64,000 nucleotides of DNA from Istiophorus platypterus (GCA_016859345.1 CM029121.1:9872411-9936410); one strand, 5' to 3'. Counted from the stretch's first letter, positions 26,657-39,850 are shown. A program made the numbers and translations. The notes: a model not told the origin generated them from the sequence alone.

Positions 26657-29600
26657 GCTTTGCATCATTTACACTGTATGTCCTTGTTTTCATGTCATCC
26701 CACATCGGAGCTACACCTGCCTCCCCTCCCTCTGTGCCTGACCAAATGCTGTCCACTCCCTCCCTCACTTGGCTTTCATGGTGGCAGGAAGCTGAGGAGA
26801 TGTATAGGCCATATGGCCAGATCACAGCCATACGGCTTTGTCAGTGGACACATATGAAACATATGGCTGCTGGCGCTGGCCCGTCAGCTATTAAGCCTGT
26901 TTTATCGCTGTCTCCCTCTAATCTATCTGACTGCCTCGTTGTTGTTTAATTTCTCTCACCAATTGTATCCATATTTTCTGTATACGTATTAATGTACAAA
27001 TGCAGTAAAAAAAAACATATGTACATTAAGATGAAAGGCAGAACCAGTCAGGGGAAATTCTTTTTTTGTCTTGTATCTCTTCCTACAGGGTTGATGACTT
27101 CATGCCTTGTCTTCAGCAATGTCAATCTTTTGCCCAAACCTGTCCAACACACCTAACCACCCCCTGTTCATGTGATACACAGATCAGTAACACCAGACAT
27201 CTTTTAGTGCACTGTTTCTTCCTTAGTACTGAACCTTCCCTACTATTATTGAGGCGCATGATTAACATTTACTCGTAGTGTTGATAACGTCCGGATTGAG
27301 CTTTCCACTCCTGTTTCCTTCACAAAGATAAGAGTATCAGCTAAATAACAAAATCTGAGGAAACATACCTCCATGAAACATTAACTGGATGAGTGATCCA
27401 CATAGCGAGTTCTGAGTTAGAGGAAATTAGCGCAGCTTATCATGAGCTCTCTTCCACTTCTTTGTAAAGTGAAGGAAACTCTTCACTGATTAAGTCTTTG
27501 CACATCAAAAGGTTAAGAAGGGCAAATGAGGCAATCAGGACACATACCCCCATGACATCACCTCCTACTTCCTGTCCAAAGCTGCTAGACCAGGAAGTTT
27601 ACAATTGAAAGACAAAGGTCAACAGCAGCTATCTCACTCCGTCTCCAAGTACATTGGGATGTCCTCACCTCACTCACATCTATCATGTTTAGGTATTAGG
27701 ACTCACATCATTATCTGCAATTGACTATTGTTTTCCTGCTTTTTATTCTCCTGCATGATCTCTGCATGGGCTCTGCTGCAACTCCTGTAATCCCATTTAG
27801 ATGGAGTATCCATGGCACAGGGCAAATACATGTACATGCACATGATTACACACAAAAATGCAAATGCCTACACATATACATAACTGCTGGGGGAGAGAGG
27901 TTGGTTGCTGATTTAAAGAGGAATAAAGAAAAAGCAGGATGCTGAAAAAAGTAGAAAGTTTAGGAGAAAAAATGAGGTGGAGGAGGAGAAGAGCCTCAAG
28001 TACTGAGATGAACTTGGGTTTTCGAGGTGTGTGTGTGTATACCCGGCTTCCCATGCGGAGAGATCTCTAATCCAATTAAAGTTCAGACCAGCTGAGCGGC
28101 CTAGCCTCAGCCACCAAGGACAAACCTAGCTAGCTTACACCGATGCCAGCAGCCCACCGGCTCTGCACAGATTTAGCAGCTGACCACTCAGTTGAAGCCT
28201 CGCCCGGGGTTGCTGGCTACATCTCAGTGGAATAATAAATAATAATCAGCCAGAATTAAAGGTTTTCTCCTCCAAGACAATTTAGGGTCTCTTATCTTAG
28301 AGGTTGAATGACGACCTACTGTTTGGCTGGGCAAAGACTCTAATCTCGGTTTTAAGCGTTAGGGAATTAAATCAATGAATGCAGGATCTAGAGATCATAT
28401 CCAATGCATTTCTATTTCTCTACTGTTCTGTTGGCATTTCTCCTCTTTCTCACCTGCACTCCAAACTCAATTTCTCTCTCTGTCACCAGCGGCCCTGGCC
28501 CCTGCTGTTAAATCTCCCTCTCTGTCCTCTATTGCAGACCTCTCTGACCCAAGTCGCCGCTTCCCATTTATCTCCACATCTCACCTATCACCTCTATGCC
28601 ACTATAGTTTCCCTCCCTCCTTCACTCTTTACCCGCACTTTCTATATTCTCCCGCTGCTCTTCTTCCTTATCAGCTGCCCGCTGCCCTCTGCCCCTCTTT
28701 CCCCTCTTTCTTCTTCTCTGGTGTTTTCAATTTGCACTGCTCCTGTGCCCCATCTTCCCATTTTTTTTTATTTCTTAATGTCACATCCGAACTGTCAATG
28801 TTATTGCCTAAGTCAAGGAGGTTTTGCGGCAGGCCCCTTTTTTTACAAGTTAGCAGGACAATTTAAAAACTTCTCAACAGATTTCAGTGAAATTTGGTGA
28901 AAAGTCAGATGTGATGTGATCAGGTTTTGGTGCAACAAACACTGCCATATGCTTGAGGCATATGATATTGGAGGTGGGCAGCCTTGCCCAAAATTAAGAG
29001 AGCCCCATTCATTTCTTCTGACTTTTGTCAGAAGAATTTCTAATTTCTATTTCTCAATTCTAATGTCTTTTGTCTTTAGTCAGAGTCAAGTGTCCACCAA
29101 CCACAAAGTGGTATTATGAGACACAATGGGCTGGGGCTAGCTGGTTAGCGTGCCAGCTTCAGTAGAAAGAAAGAAGTGATAGAAATAGAGGCAAAACAAG
29201 AGTTAACATTGGCATTGATTTCCCACATGGAAACAGCTCTTGGCGACAAGAGGGCGATATTCACATTGTGAATGTAGATTAATAATGCTTGTATACTCAC
29301 AAGGATTATGTGTGTGCCTACTGATACTGTGCTCTTTATTCGGTATTACCACCACATTTACATCAAATCCTTCATCAGATGCCCTCTTAGGAAGAGGAAA
29401 TATAATAACACAGAGATCTTGTTCTTGTCCGATTATTTAGAAAATGCAAGTGGAACCTAAGGAAATTTTAGTAGCTGTAATTTATTGCATAATCTACAAT
29501 CTGAGAGACTGCATCCAGCCCAAAAAAAATGAAGCCAATTGTTCTGCTTGGGGTCCCAGGTGGGTGGATAGCAACAATAACAACTCAAAATCATGCTGCA

Positions 29601-30035
29601 GGGTGTTCAACTTATTTTAGCTGATCTTAAGACAGCTCTGGCCTGCAGCGGTCAATGAGTATGATACTCTCCGACAGAACAGTAGCTCCTTCCAGGCCTG
29701 TGGCAGCCAGTCCTGCTACTGGAGGAAGCAGCGAAGTCCAGGACTTGTGTGGAAATGTTTTCCTGAAATCAAATAACATGTTTTTGGAGAAATTAATCTG
29801 TTTTGACCAATAAAAAGAGATAGAAAAGGAAAGAAAGAGTGAAAGAGCAGCTGATTAGTCATGACTGTTCCTGCCCTCTGTCAGGCTTTTCTTTTCCCGT
29901 CTTTCTCTCTCTCTCTCTCTCTCTTTTCATCCAATGGCAGTGCCAGTTGTGTGTGCTGGGTAGGGCTGCCCAGAGCATTACGAAAGAGTAAACACAGTCA
30001 CAGCATGGCGCCCCTCTTCTGCCAAGTTAAATAGA

Positions 30036-30037
<2 letters not shown>

Positions 30038-30103
<66 letters not shown>

Positions 30104-30112
30104 ATTCACACC

Positions 30113-30145
<33 letters not shown>

Positions 30146-30165
30146 CCACCCACCCACACACCAAG
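30038..30165. repeat. compound (CA)n / (CCCA)n microsatellite
   Basis: A 64-bp pure CA block, then a second CA block flanked on both sides by cccaccca units. Confidence 0.95.
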
Positions 30166-31272
30166 CCATGCCACACAACCTTTTGGCCCAAATGAGCAGA
30201 ACATCTATAAAGTGAAAGCTGCATGGTCACATTTTATAAAATTCATATGTACTTTGCATCTCAGTGGTAACAACATCATATATATCAGAGGCTGTTGGTT
30301 AAATGTTAGCAGTCTGTGCAGCTGACACTACGAAATGCAGCCTGTTCAGGCTTTTGATCAGATCAGGACCCAATGTAGTGGGCGGAGCACAACCAGCTCA
30401 AGGTATTCAGTTAGGTTGCATTTGCAGTCTCTTCATCCAGGACCACAGTATTAGGTTGCACCATACTTAACACAGTATGTGCCGTCCTCCGGCTTTTGAA
30501 ATCTTATCTTCAGTCAAACATGCTGGTGAAAAAGGGAAAAAAAAAAACCCACACCACACACCCTAGAGTTTCCACCTCCAGGGTTTAAGAAAATGCTTAA
30601 CACAGCTGTGTATGTATTTGGATTTTCCAATCATCCACCTATGGATATACGTTTAAAGACAAACTGCCGTGTCATCCTGGTATTACATTCATTTCTGGGC
30701 CTCTCCTTGTCCCTGCCTCTGAGAACGGCGAAGGCAGGACAGGGAAGTAGAGATGTGTCTCAGGAGACAAACCCAAGAGTACAGCAGTATTTACTCAGGA
30801 GTGTGTGTATATGTCTGTGTGTTTTTGTGCCCAGGCTATTTGCCTCCTCAAAAGGGATTCAATAGAGCCTTTATATCTCGCTCAATGATGCACACTGCTG
30901 TCCTTAAAACACTCCATGATACAGTATTGTGACTTCAAGCCTGGGAAAGGCTCACTTACATTAACTCCGAGCTTTTTCTTTCGACAACAGCTACTTGAAA
31001 ATTGCACTTCACCACACCGAAGATTGTTTTATGTTAGAAATGGGAAGACATACAATGGTTCTTTATGTCTTGACTGCAGTTCTCGTGCCGTGCAGGTGCT
31101 GCTAGTCATGTTTGTCAGGTCAACTATTTGTTTTAAGGTGTCAGCTTCTTGTGAAACCCAAAGTCGTCAACACCTTCGAACTACGAAGGCAGGGGTGATT
31201 CGGTGTGAACATGCTCCCTTTTCACTCTACTGCTACTGCTACCTCAAAAATTACAATGCAGTCTTGATGCAG

Positions 31273-31305
31273 TTTGGCTTTTAGTGAATGCCACTAAAAG
31301 CCAAA
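31273..31305. repeat. perfect 14-bp inverted repeat with 5-nt loop
   Basis: Arm tttggcttttagtg (31273-31286) pairs exactly with cactaaaagccaaa (31292-31305). The loop is aatgc. Confidence 0.95.
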
Positions 31306-32084
31306 GAAAAGGGGGTGATGTCAGTGAAGGGAGCTGAAGACTTGGTTGTTTTGACCCTGCTCCTCCTGCTCTGATTTGCTGTCCACTGTTTTCCTTCCCC
31401 TGTCCCTCACCCAAAGACACATGAGGCTGGCACACAAAAAACAGCATGATAGAGCTTGCACAATATAACAAAGTATAGGCTATTCTCCTACATGCTCAGC
31501 TCCTAATGGGCAGCTAACACCCTGATAGCTGTTGTTATAAAACATCTCTCAGAGAGGGCTGAGACTGCCCTGGGCCTGTTAAACGCTGCTTTGCTCTTCG
31601 CGGCTGAACAGTCCAACTCAGGCAGCAGCCAAGCACGCAAACGTCTCAGCACATCAGCATCCTGAAGGGGAAGGGGGGGTGATTAAAAGGAGAGAAAGAC
31701 GGATAGACATGGAGAGACAAACCAGGGAGCCAGGGAGTGAAAGAAAGATTGAAATGGAGGGTTTAAAGTGACTTAAATGCCCTTTCTAGGGAGCAAACAA
31801 ACCAACTAGTCTTCTTGTCATCCAGCCAATCCCTCAGCACGCTAGTACATCTTAAGAGAATAGCCTAATGCTGAAGCCTGAAGAGTTTATCTTTGCACTA
31901 ACTGGAAATTGAGGTACCTAACCAATGATGAGAAAAATATTAAATATTAAAAATAGTAAAATATTAATTGCTGCAAAATTAACTGAAAGGCCTCACAATA
32001 AATACAGATTTGACCCTTTGTTTTTCTTGTTGATTTTGCATAAAGAAAAAAACCTGTGAGGCAATGTTTGAGGCCCTAGTGTTT

Positions 32085-32385
32085 GGTAGTGTTGCATCGT
32101 TGTTCATTAATCATTTGGTCTATAGAAATGGCAGAAAATTGTTGAAAATTGCCCATTAGTTTTAGAAATCATTAGGTCACATCTTTAAATTTATACTGTT
32201 TTTCTCACAACTATATTCATTTTTTTTTAAAGAAATGCAACAAATCTTCACTTGTGAGAAGCTAGAACCAGAAAATGTTTGGCATTATGACATTAAAATT
32301 ACTATGATGATTCATCAATTAGAGTGAAAAAAATCCTATTAATTTTCTGTGGACTGACTAATTGATTAATTGAATCAACTTTGCT
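32085..32385 (+). mobile_element. dispersed repeat family A, copy 4
   Basis: The best-preserved copy. It contains tttggtctatagaaatggca, tgttgaaaattgcccattag, cttcacttgtgagaagctag, accagaaaatgtttggcatt and a terminal gactaattgattaattgaat. These landmarks define the order used to recognise the others. Confidence 0.8.
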
Positions 32386-33322
32386 CTAGAAAAGACTTCT
32401 TGTCAGGCTCTACTGAAGACAAAAGCTCAGGCTCACAGCTGGTTGGATTCTAGTTTAATAAAGACCTTAGCTCCAGTACTGACACTTGTGCCCTTTACTG
32501 ACTTAATGACCAGAAACTTAAAACTGTTAATGAATAAGAAATGCTTCTAAACACCATCAGAGGATTTCACTTCTCCAAAACAACTGATGTGACCATGGCG
32601 TCGTTTTTCTCCGGGTTGGGCGCTGTGGAGAGCTGATGTGTGTCGAGACACTGGGCTAACTGCCACTCACAACACGAGGTCAACTTGTAAAACGGCACCA
32701 TGTTACTGTCCGTTAAAAGTTTGGCTGCCTTACATGGTCTTAAAAATCTTGGCTTAGGCTGCGCGGGGCATGTAGTCATAAAGCAACTTTGGAGCCAGAC
32801 ACAATAAATTGATTGTTAATGGAGAGGAATTCTCACTGTAGGCTCTGTCGCACAGAAAGCTGACAGAAGCTCTCTTTGCTGTCACAGTTACAAGCTAGTT
32901 AACGGTTCTTTCCCAGGCAGACACAGAGGCCTTCTGGTAAGCTGACTGCTGCGCAGCCCTCAGGTCAGTCCTAATAAATAAACACTGTAGCAAGGAAACA
33001 CTGTTGAGGATAGCAAAGCTTGAAATAAAGACAGTGAAATCAGACTTAACTCTAGTTGAGACTAAGCAACGCGACAACAGTGCTGGCTAGTTTCTATTCT
33101 CGAGCAGGTGACCGCATTGAGATGATGTCTGCTCATCTGTCATAGCCTATTATCAGCCCCGCATCTGCGGTGCCAGCAGCGGAAACAGCCACCTGGGCTA
33201 GGACTGTGTGCAGTAGTGTGTGTGTGTGTGGTGGAGATGGAAATAAGGCACCGGGGTTGTATGAGGACAGGGTTGCAGTGTGCAAAAATCCCCATCGGGA
33301 ACATCTAGATATGTGTGGGTAG

Positions 33323-33325
<3 letters not shown>

Positions 33326-33370
<45 letters not shown>

Positions 33371-33381
33371 ACAAACACACA

Positions 33382-33428
<47 letters not shown>
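33326..33428. repeat. (CA)n microsatellite with a CACAAACACA central block
   Basis: About 100 bp. Two pure CA blocks surround three 10-bp acaaacacac units. A shorter (GT)n lies nearby at 33216-33231. Confidence 0.95.
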
Positions 33429-33432
<4 letters not shown>

Positions 33433-35089
33433 AAAAAACATATGGGGGACTTTACTGAAAAAAAAAAAAGATTCAGACCTAAACTACAACCACCATCACC
33501 CAAAATGCTACCACAAGTTTCTTGTGCTTTGGTACAGGACCATGTACAAGATTGGTTAATATGTAGCTAGAGTAATAGGAGATTTCTAAGACAGCGACAT
33601 TTTTGGATACACTGACTTCTTAAAAGTCTGTCTGAAAGATATCATTTTGGTCAAACATCTCAAGGGATTATGTTTGCTAGGAATCGTCTTTTGTAAAGAC
33701 AGTGGACTTGATGTAAGATTTGTGAGTAGCAAGGTATTTTTCCCCCATTGTAAATTCATGTCTGGAAGGTTATGACAAGCTCAACATGGGAACCCATGAG
33801 CCTGCTGCATTACTGAATGATTGTATAGGGTTATGTTAAATGTAGTATTTCATATACGTACCAGACAATTCACTTTTTTCCCCACTGGAGTTTGATATGT
33901 TGAGCGCCACTAAACAATGAAATACTCATCATCATCAGCTGTTTGGAAACGGCACAAGCCAGGGCAGAACAACTCATTGCTGAATCAAATGCAAATTAAT
34001 GCAACATCTAAAAATACATAACAATAGAGTTAAAACTTGGACAGTAGAGGTTTCTTTTACAATCTGTATCTTATTGCTGACAAATCAACAGAAATTATCT
34101 GTAGAGTTGTAAGCCTGTGATGCTTTTTCAAGGAACCAGCCTTTTAATGATTTGATGATTGAACTGGAAAGTCTCACACTGTGTTAGTAATCATCCAACA
34201 TGGAAAAAATTAATGGTACTGTTATGACAGGAACCCTAGCCACAGGATAGACTCCCACCCATTTCACTACTCTATTAATATGATCAAACACTGTAACAGA
34301 AAATGATCTCTGGACATCTAGATTATTAATTTGGAAACTGACAAAAAGTCTCTAAAATTCATAAGGTCCTCCCTCTGTGCTTTTTGAACTGCTATGCTCC
34401 CTTTACATAACAGTGGACTAACTGCTAGGGACACTTACAAACAGAATCATGGGTCACGAAACGGTTGGAAAAATTTACACCACCACAAACAATGTGAGAA
34501 CAATCACAGTGATATGCGTCTCAGAACACAGCGCTTTTTTTGGAGGATAAAACAGTGAAACAGAAGTTTGCAAATAAACGTTACCCACAGTAGAGGAAGT
34601 TCAGCTTATAGGAGGTTATTGTGAATTCCCCTTCTCTGTTTGACATCAGACCAATCACCCGAAACTGTCTTTGCTCTCATTTTTAATTTTTGAGAATTGT
34701 AGCTGACAAGTCGACTGGTGAGAGAGGTCATAGGTCTTGATTCTTGAAGGGCGAGCGGTTAAACTCCAGCAGTGCACGGTGCCTGGGCAGAGGACACTTT
34801 CCAAAATCTGTTTCCCAAACAAATTTGATAATTCTGCCAACAATGTGCCATCTGGTATTTGTGGTATTATTTTGATGATTTCTCTATATCAGCATGAATA
34901 AATAACCTATATTTCAGAAACAATTCTATAACCATACTTTGCTGATACCTTACTTCAAGAAATAGAAACACTTTTTCAGTACAAACCCCTTTGTGTTTCT
35001 TTGGCATAACAAGCCTAACTTCTCAAACATGTTTCATATTATTATACAAAAATTATGATAAAATACTTTCTAAAGTTATGCTAAAAAAC

Positions 35090-35340
35090 AGAGCTGAAAC
35101 AATTAGTCAATTACAGGTTACAGTTTTAAAAGTAGATTAATTGGCATTTGTGCAGCAAACGTGCCACACATTTGCTGTTCCCAGCTTCTACAGGTGTAAA
35201 GATTGGCTGCTTTTCTGTGTCTTGTATTACAGGAGATCAAATGTCTTCAGCTTTGGATAAAACAAGATATTTGAAGATATCACGTTGGGCAACGTGTGAA
35301 ATTTTGATGATGATGAAAATAATCATTCTTTGCGACACTA
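35090..35340 (-). mobile_element. dispersed repeat family A, copy 5
   Basis: Contains gctgaaacaattagtcaatt, tgctgttcccagcttctac, ggataaaacaagatatttga, agatatcacgttgggcaacg and gatgaaaataatcattcttt. It matches family A in reverse orientation. Confidence 0.78.
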
Positions 35341-38170
35341 AAAATCAGGAAATATCTGATCGAAGGGTAAGGTGGGTAGGGACCTATTTTAGTTGGTGCT
35401 CAAAGAGTTTTGAGGTTCAATACTAGCCTTAGACATACGTTTTTTCAAGAGGAAAAAAACAACATGTTCAAAAGAATGATCATCTTAGCAATTCCAAGAA
35501 CTAGACACAAACTGTAAACAACATGCCTAAAAATTGTTATCAACAAAATAAGAGGATACACTAAACAGACCCTTCTTTGATGGAATCTGTCATACTATTA
35601 CTTGCATTACTCCAAAGATACGGGATAATGATATACTGCCTATGTACCATTTAGTCACAGGTGATGCAGTGCGAGCTAACTGTACATTAAATCTGACTGG
35701 CTCAGGTAGGGCAGCCCAAAGCTGCACTCCACTTAGCTGCTGTATTTTCCATTCTCTCACTCATCATTGAGCATTACCAATCCATCACTCAAAAGCAAGG
35801 GGATTAAACATCTGTCAAAGCCTCCTCATTTCACCCAGCAGGAAAAGACGCATTTTAGGCGTTGTGCATCTCCCCAGTGATTTAACGTCCCATCTGATTC
35901 TGAGTCTGGACAGATGAGGTCATTCAGCTCTGAAATAATGCTCTCTGTCCAAAATAAATACACAGTGCAGAGATGGACTGCACGCAGTGCACCAACACAT
36001 TTCGGCATACAGTCTTAGTCAAGGTGGTACACACGAATACCGCGAGGTGTTATCTGTAGCCTCCCACAGAAACCACAGACAGAATGTGTATTCTTGTGCA
36101 TTTGTCAATCATTCTAAACTCCCATATCAGTGTCTCTAGATCTCCTTTTCTCTATCTGTACACTATTAGCAGGTCGTCACGGACTTGTCATCTACTACGT
36201 CGCTGTCTACCACCATGTGAGAGCTTCATCCTCCCTATAATCTACACCCCCCCCCCACCTGCTAATTTCTCTCTAACCAACCCTCCCATAGAAAGCATTC
36301 ATATCACCTTCCTCTATCCTTCCTTCCTTCTTTCCTTTTCTGTTTATTGGTCAAAAACGTATCACGTCCCATTCCTCCACCCCTATAGAAAAACCTGCCT
36401 TTCTCTCATCAGTCTCTCCTTTTTGAGTCATCATGCTCCATCTTATCTCACTCTACATCTGCACATCTCTCCCCGAATCAGCTGCTTTCACCATGCCATC
36501 TATTTCTTCCATCATCCTTGAGGCCCCCCCCACCCCCGTCTCCCTCCATCGTTCCTGACTGTGGCGTCCTTCACCCTGGGTCTGTGTTCAGAGTGATTAC
36601 ACGCTTGGTTAACACATTCATGGCCTCCACTCTGTCAGTGATGCACGCTGGACGCATGCCTGTTGACTCCCAATGCATTCAGCTCACATACACACCTTAC
36701 CCGTATATATGCAGTAGATAAAGTGCTCCTTTAACATGCAGGTAAAAACAAACCCCCACACGCACAAATTGGTGGGTATAAAGCATGAGAATGACCGTTT
36801 AAAAGATGGACCTGACAGCAATGCCACACGGTAGGTGCCCTACTTGGCTTGTCATGAGTAGCATGACTCATTTCTCTCCAAGAGCATTTATGGAATGACA
36901 CTGACTTATTTAGAGGGTGTAACTCCAGAAAGAAGAGATTCAAAAACTCTCCTAATATCGAGAATATAATTCAATGCCAATTTACATTTATGATTACATT
37001 CATGATAATCTTGGCTGTTAGCAAACACAGGCAGGCAGTGGCCTTCTCTGTTACTCATACGTGGTTCTTCACTTGCCTCACCTCCTTTAATGCCAAGATG
37101 AAACTGGGTGTTGCTCTTGAATTCAAAACAAATCACTGAGCAAACCAGTATGTCTGACAGCACCAACTGTTGGGGCAAAGAAATTATTAATTTTCATGTC
37201 AGTGAGTCAGAAAAAAAAAAAAAAAGGAAAAGCAGCCTAAGATCTATTAATCAAATTTACAACTGAGAGGACTGATGCAACTTGAGACAAGTCAATGCAA
37301 GAACCAGTTACCAAAACCAGGAAGACAAGAGTCAGCATGAGGGGAAAAAAATGAGAAAAATAAAAACTACAAGAAAGCACTTATAGAAGGAACACAAAGT
37401 ACAGAATCTGCTTAGTTTATGAAAAACAGGCCATGCATAGAGAAACTGCATGAAATGCCAAACACACATGCTTACTTTTTTTGGGGTCATCCGAATATTT
37501 TATTTATAAAGCTTGGATGATATTTGAGGGAAAAGGCTGTTTTACACAAGTGGTGGAAAAATCTGTGGGGACAAAAATTAGCAAGAGTGCTGAACCATAC
37601 AATGGAGGATTTATTTATATGTCTCACAGTTCAGTAGCTGTGAGTGAGAAATGGTAACAGTTTTTTATCTGACAAAAAGGTGCTGCTTCATTGAAGTTTG
37701 TACAGTAGTTTCTTGAATATTCTGCTGATCAATACAGCGACCAGTGGGGCCAAAAAGAGAAGCTTCTTGGAAGATGTAACATTTAGTAAACAGTGATGGC
37801 ACCTGGCTTGTATTCTGCTTGGGGGTAACTGAGGGATTGCTTTGCTATCTTTCAGGCAAAATGTCACGATTGTGAAGAAACACCCTTGACAACAGGCCTC
37901 CACCCTTCTTCAACCCTCATCTGCGAGTAAAATGCTACCTGATAAGCAGACGAGAAAAAGATAACCTCACAGAGAGACACCTTAATGTGCAAGACCATAC
38001 CTTTTGTGATATGCCAAAGACATGATGTTCTCCTCTTTGGAAGAAATTCGAGCCCATTGTGTTTCAGATATAAGCATCGCAGGGGAAAAATTAAAACCCA
38101 CCGATGTGCATAAAAACACACCTTGAACTGTGACCTGACTTATGACTTGATTGTGACTTCCTCCCTTTAA

Positions 38171-38410
38171 TTACAGGCAAATATGACTTATAAGTTTGCA
38201 TAGCAAAACCGTAAGTGAATGCAAGGTAACACATCTGAGTTCTATGATTGCAGACTGGACGGGTACGATTTGGGAAGGTACTTTATCTTGCACACTGATG
38301 TCATACAGCAGCTTAATCCCGAGTAAAGTGATCATGGCCTTGAACTTTGGCTTTAAAGCAGATGCCATGATGGCAGAATCTCGTTCAGTAGTCCTGACCA
38401 CCAAACTCAT
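38171..38410 (-). other. possible degenerate transposase fragment
   Basis: A short ORF reads SAIMASALKPKFKAMITLLG, which loosely resembles the ALDPRFK motif of hAT/ZBED transposases. No flanking domains are visible. The similarity is weak and may be chance. Confidence 0.15.
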
Positions 38411-38538
38411 GGCGTGGATAATACCAATCTAAAAATAAAGTTTCAAAACAGCATCCTCGGCTTCTGTCAGGTGTCCCCTGCCGCACCTGGGCGAGAATTT
38501 CACAAAGCTTATACAAGACCTTGGACCACAGTGCACCT

Positions 38539-38566
38539 ACACACACACACATATATATATATATAT
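38539..38566. repeat. (CA)n(TA)n compound microsatellite
   Basis: Seven CA units followed by about nine TA units. Confidence 0.9.
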
Positions 38567-38739
38567 TTCTCTTTTTTCCAGGTTAAATTTCTCACTGCAG
38601 TCACCCAACATCTGCGTATTGTTTGCTTATCCTCCTCCAGGTATCAGAGCTCTATTCTCCATCAGTAAACTCGCTGACACCTGAGCCTCTCTTTTGCCCC
38701 GAAGGTGGCACATTAGGTAAGTTAGCATGACTGCTAACC

Positions 38740-39850
38740 GTAGTTCCTCTACACCGGCGCACCTTGCACGGAAAATAAACTAAAACCGGGCACAGCCGAG
38801 TTAGCCGAAGACTGCCGGGCTGCTAATGTCAGCCCATTTTGCCGTGTTAACTATTCCTATAAATAAACTCCATGCCCGGAGACATTTTCACAACCTAATC
38901 TGGGCGCTGCCATCGTTGGCTAGTTAGCCGCAGGCCAAGGAGATGCCCCAAAAATACCTCCTGGCCCTGTGCAACGTTGGGTCGGTTTACCGTTGCAGGA
39001 TGAGACCGCTGCCAGCTCTGCTACCGAGCTAGCGTCGCAGAGCTAAGCTACGCTAGGCAACACGCTACCCGCTAAGAGCCAGATTGACGCGTCAAAGTGG
39101 GAATTGAACAGTGTTCAACACGACAGTGCACCCGCGTAAAGCCGACCCCGGCGGTGTCAGCCGCCGAGCCGTGGGTTTGCAGCCGGCGTCGGAAGGACCG
39201 CGCAGTTGACCTGTCAAGAGGAGAGTAAGCTAGCTCGGCACGTTAGCCGTCCGTACTCACCCCATCAACCACTCCATGGTGCTGTTTGTGGCTAGCTTAG
39301 CTAACGTTAGCTGGAAGGGGATAAATCCACCAGGAGCTGGAGGCGACCCCCTCGTCTACCCGGCCGCCGCTGTCGCTGCCCTGGCTGCCTGGCCCCCCCG
39401 GGTCCCGTCGCTGTCACCGGGTCCCGCGTCTCTCTCCCGGCTGCCGGATGCCGGTCGGTCGGTCTGTCGGTCGGTCAAAGGCGAACACCGCTTAAAACTT
39501 TGAGTGATCGTCCTTGTTTTGATCCTCGGCTGCCTCGGATCACAGAGTAGCGGGGGGGACACGGTCAGATCAGTCCGTTAGCTGACAGCGGGAGCGCGGC
39601 ATTGAGTGACTTTGAGCGCGGAGGGAAGGCGAGCGGGGCAGCGGTGCGGCGTCCGGCCGGAGTCGCGGTGTCCCCGGTGTCCCCGGTGTCCGGTGTCCGG
39701 TGCGCGGTGGTGCCGGGTGAGGCGCTTCTGTCGAGGTGCCGCTGGTCGAGCCCTGCAGCCTCTGTCATGAAGCCTTGTGTGGCTACCGTGCTAGCTGACA
39801 GCCCGAACCTCCACTGGAGCCGCTGCTCTCCGAGCGAGGTCTAAATCGGA
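38740..39850 (-). promoter_or_regulatory. mob2: CpG island and promoter / 5' UTR of mob2
   Basis: CpG density is high here (for example gcgtcgcagagc, cgccgagccg, gtcgcggtgtcc) in contrast with CpG-poor flanks. The island surrounds the MEWLMG start codon. Transcription probably starts between about 39300 and 39850. No TATA box is evident. It contains short tandem motifs: ggtcggtcggtc near 39452-39476 and repeats of tccccggtg near 39668-39705. GTTAGC/GCTAGC-type motifs recur many times. ORFs on both strands here are by-products of high GC. Confidence 0.75.
39261..39277 (-). CDS. mob2: mob2 first coding exon (MEWLMG, CpG-island promoter isoform)
   Basis: The minus strand reads gcaccATGG, a strong Kozak context, then codons M-E-W-L-M and GG. 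A perfect donor gtgagt begins at 39260. Mammalian MOB2 begins MDWLMGK, so this matches with one conservative Asp-to-Glu change. MOB2 binds NDR kinases (STK38/STK38L) and modulates their activity (family knowledge). The exon sits in a dense CpG island. The gene follows dusp8 on the same strand, which is the order in human 11p15.5. Only 17 coding bases are present. The zinc-binding MOB domain exons (motifs such as YYWYDERGKK, HIYWAHFK) were looked for in 1-39260 and not found, so they should lie beyond the left edge. The identification rests on a very short peptide plus splice, promoter and synteny evidence. Confidence 0.72.

Larger units (their letters stand above)
14903..39260. other. large non-coding interval, probable first intron of the long mob2 transcript
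   Basis: No exon with recognisable homology was seen on either strand. It holds five copies of one dispersed repeat family, two perfect hairpins, a tandem duplication and many microsatellites, each listed separately. A compact CpG cluster at about 15950-16012 is outside the listed CpG-rich region. Short tracts not listed elsewhere include poly-A at 16395-16411, (CA)n at 17700-17724 and 18054-18073, (GT)n near 25538-25556 and (CT)n at 29904-29924. Confidence 0.55.

Noticed and set aside
29128..29161. tRNA-like A-box sequence ggctagctggttagcgtgcc
   Set aside because: No B box or cloverleaf follows, so neither a tRNA gene nor a tRNA-derived SINE can be supported.
39276..39844. ORFs on both strands within the CpG island
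   Set aside because: High GC lowers stop-codon frequency. The proteins are Ala/Arg/Pro-rich without homology; only the short MEWLMG exon has splice support.
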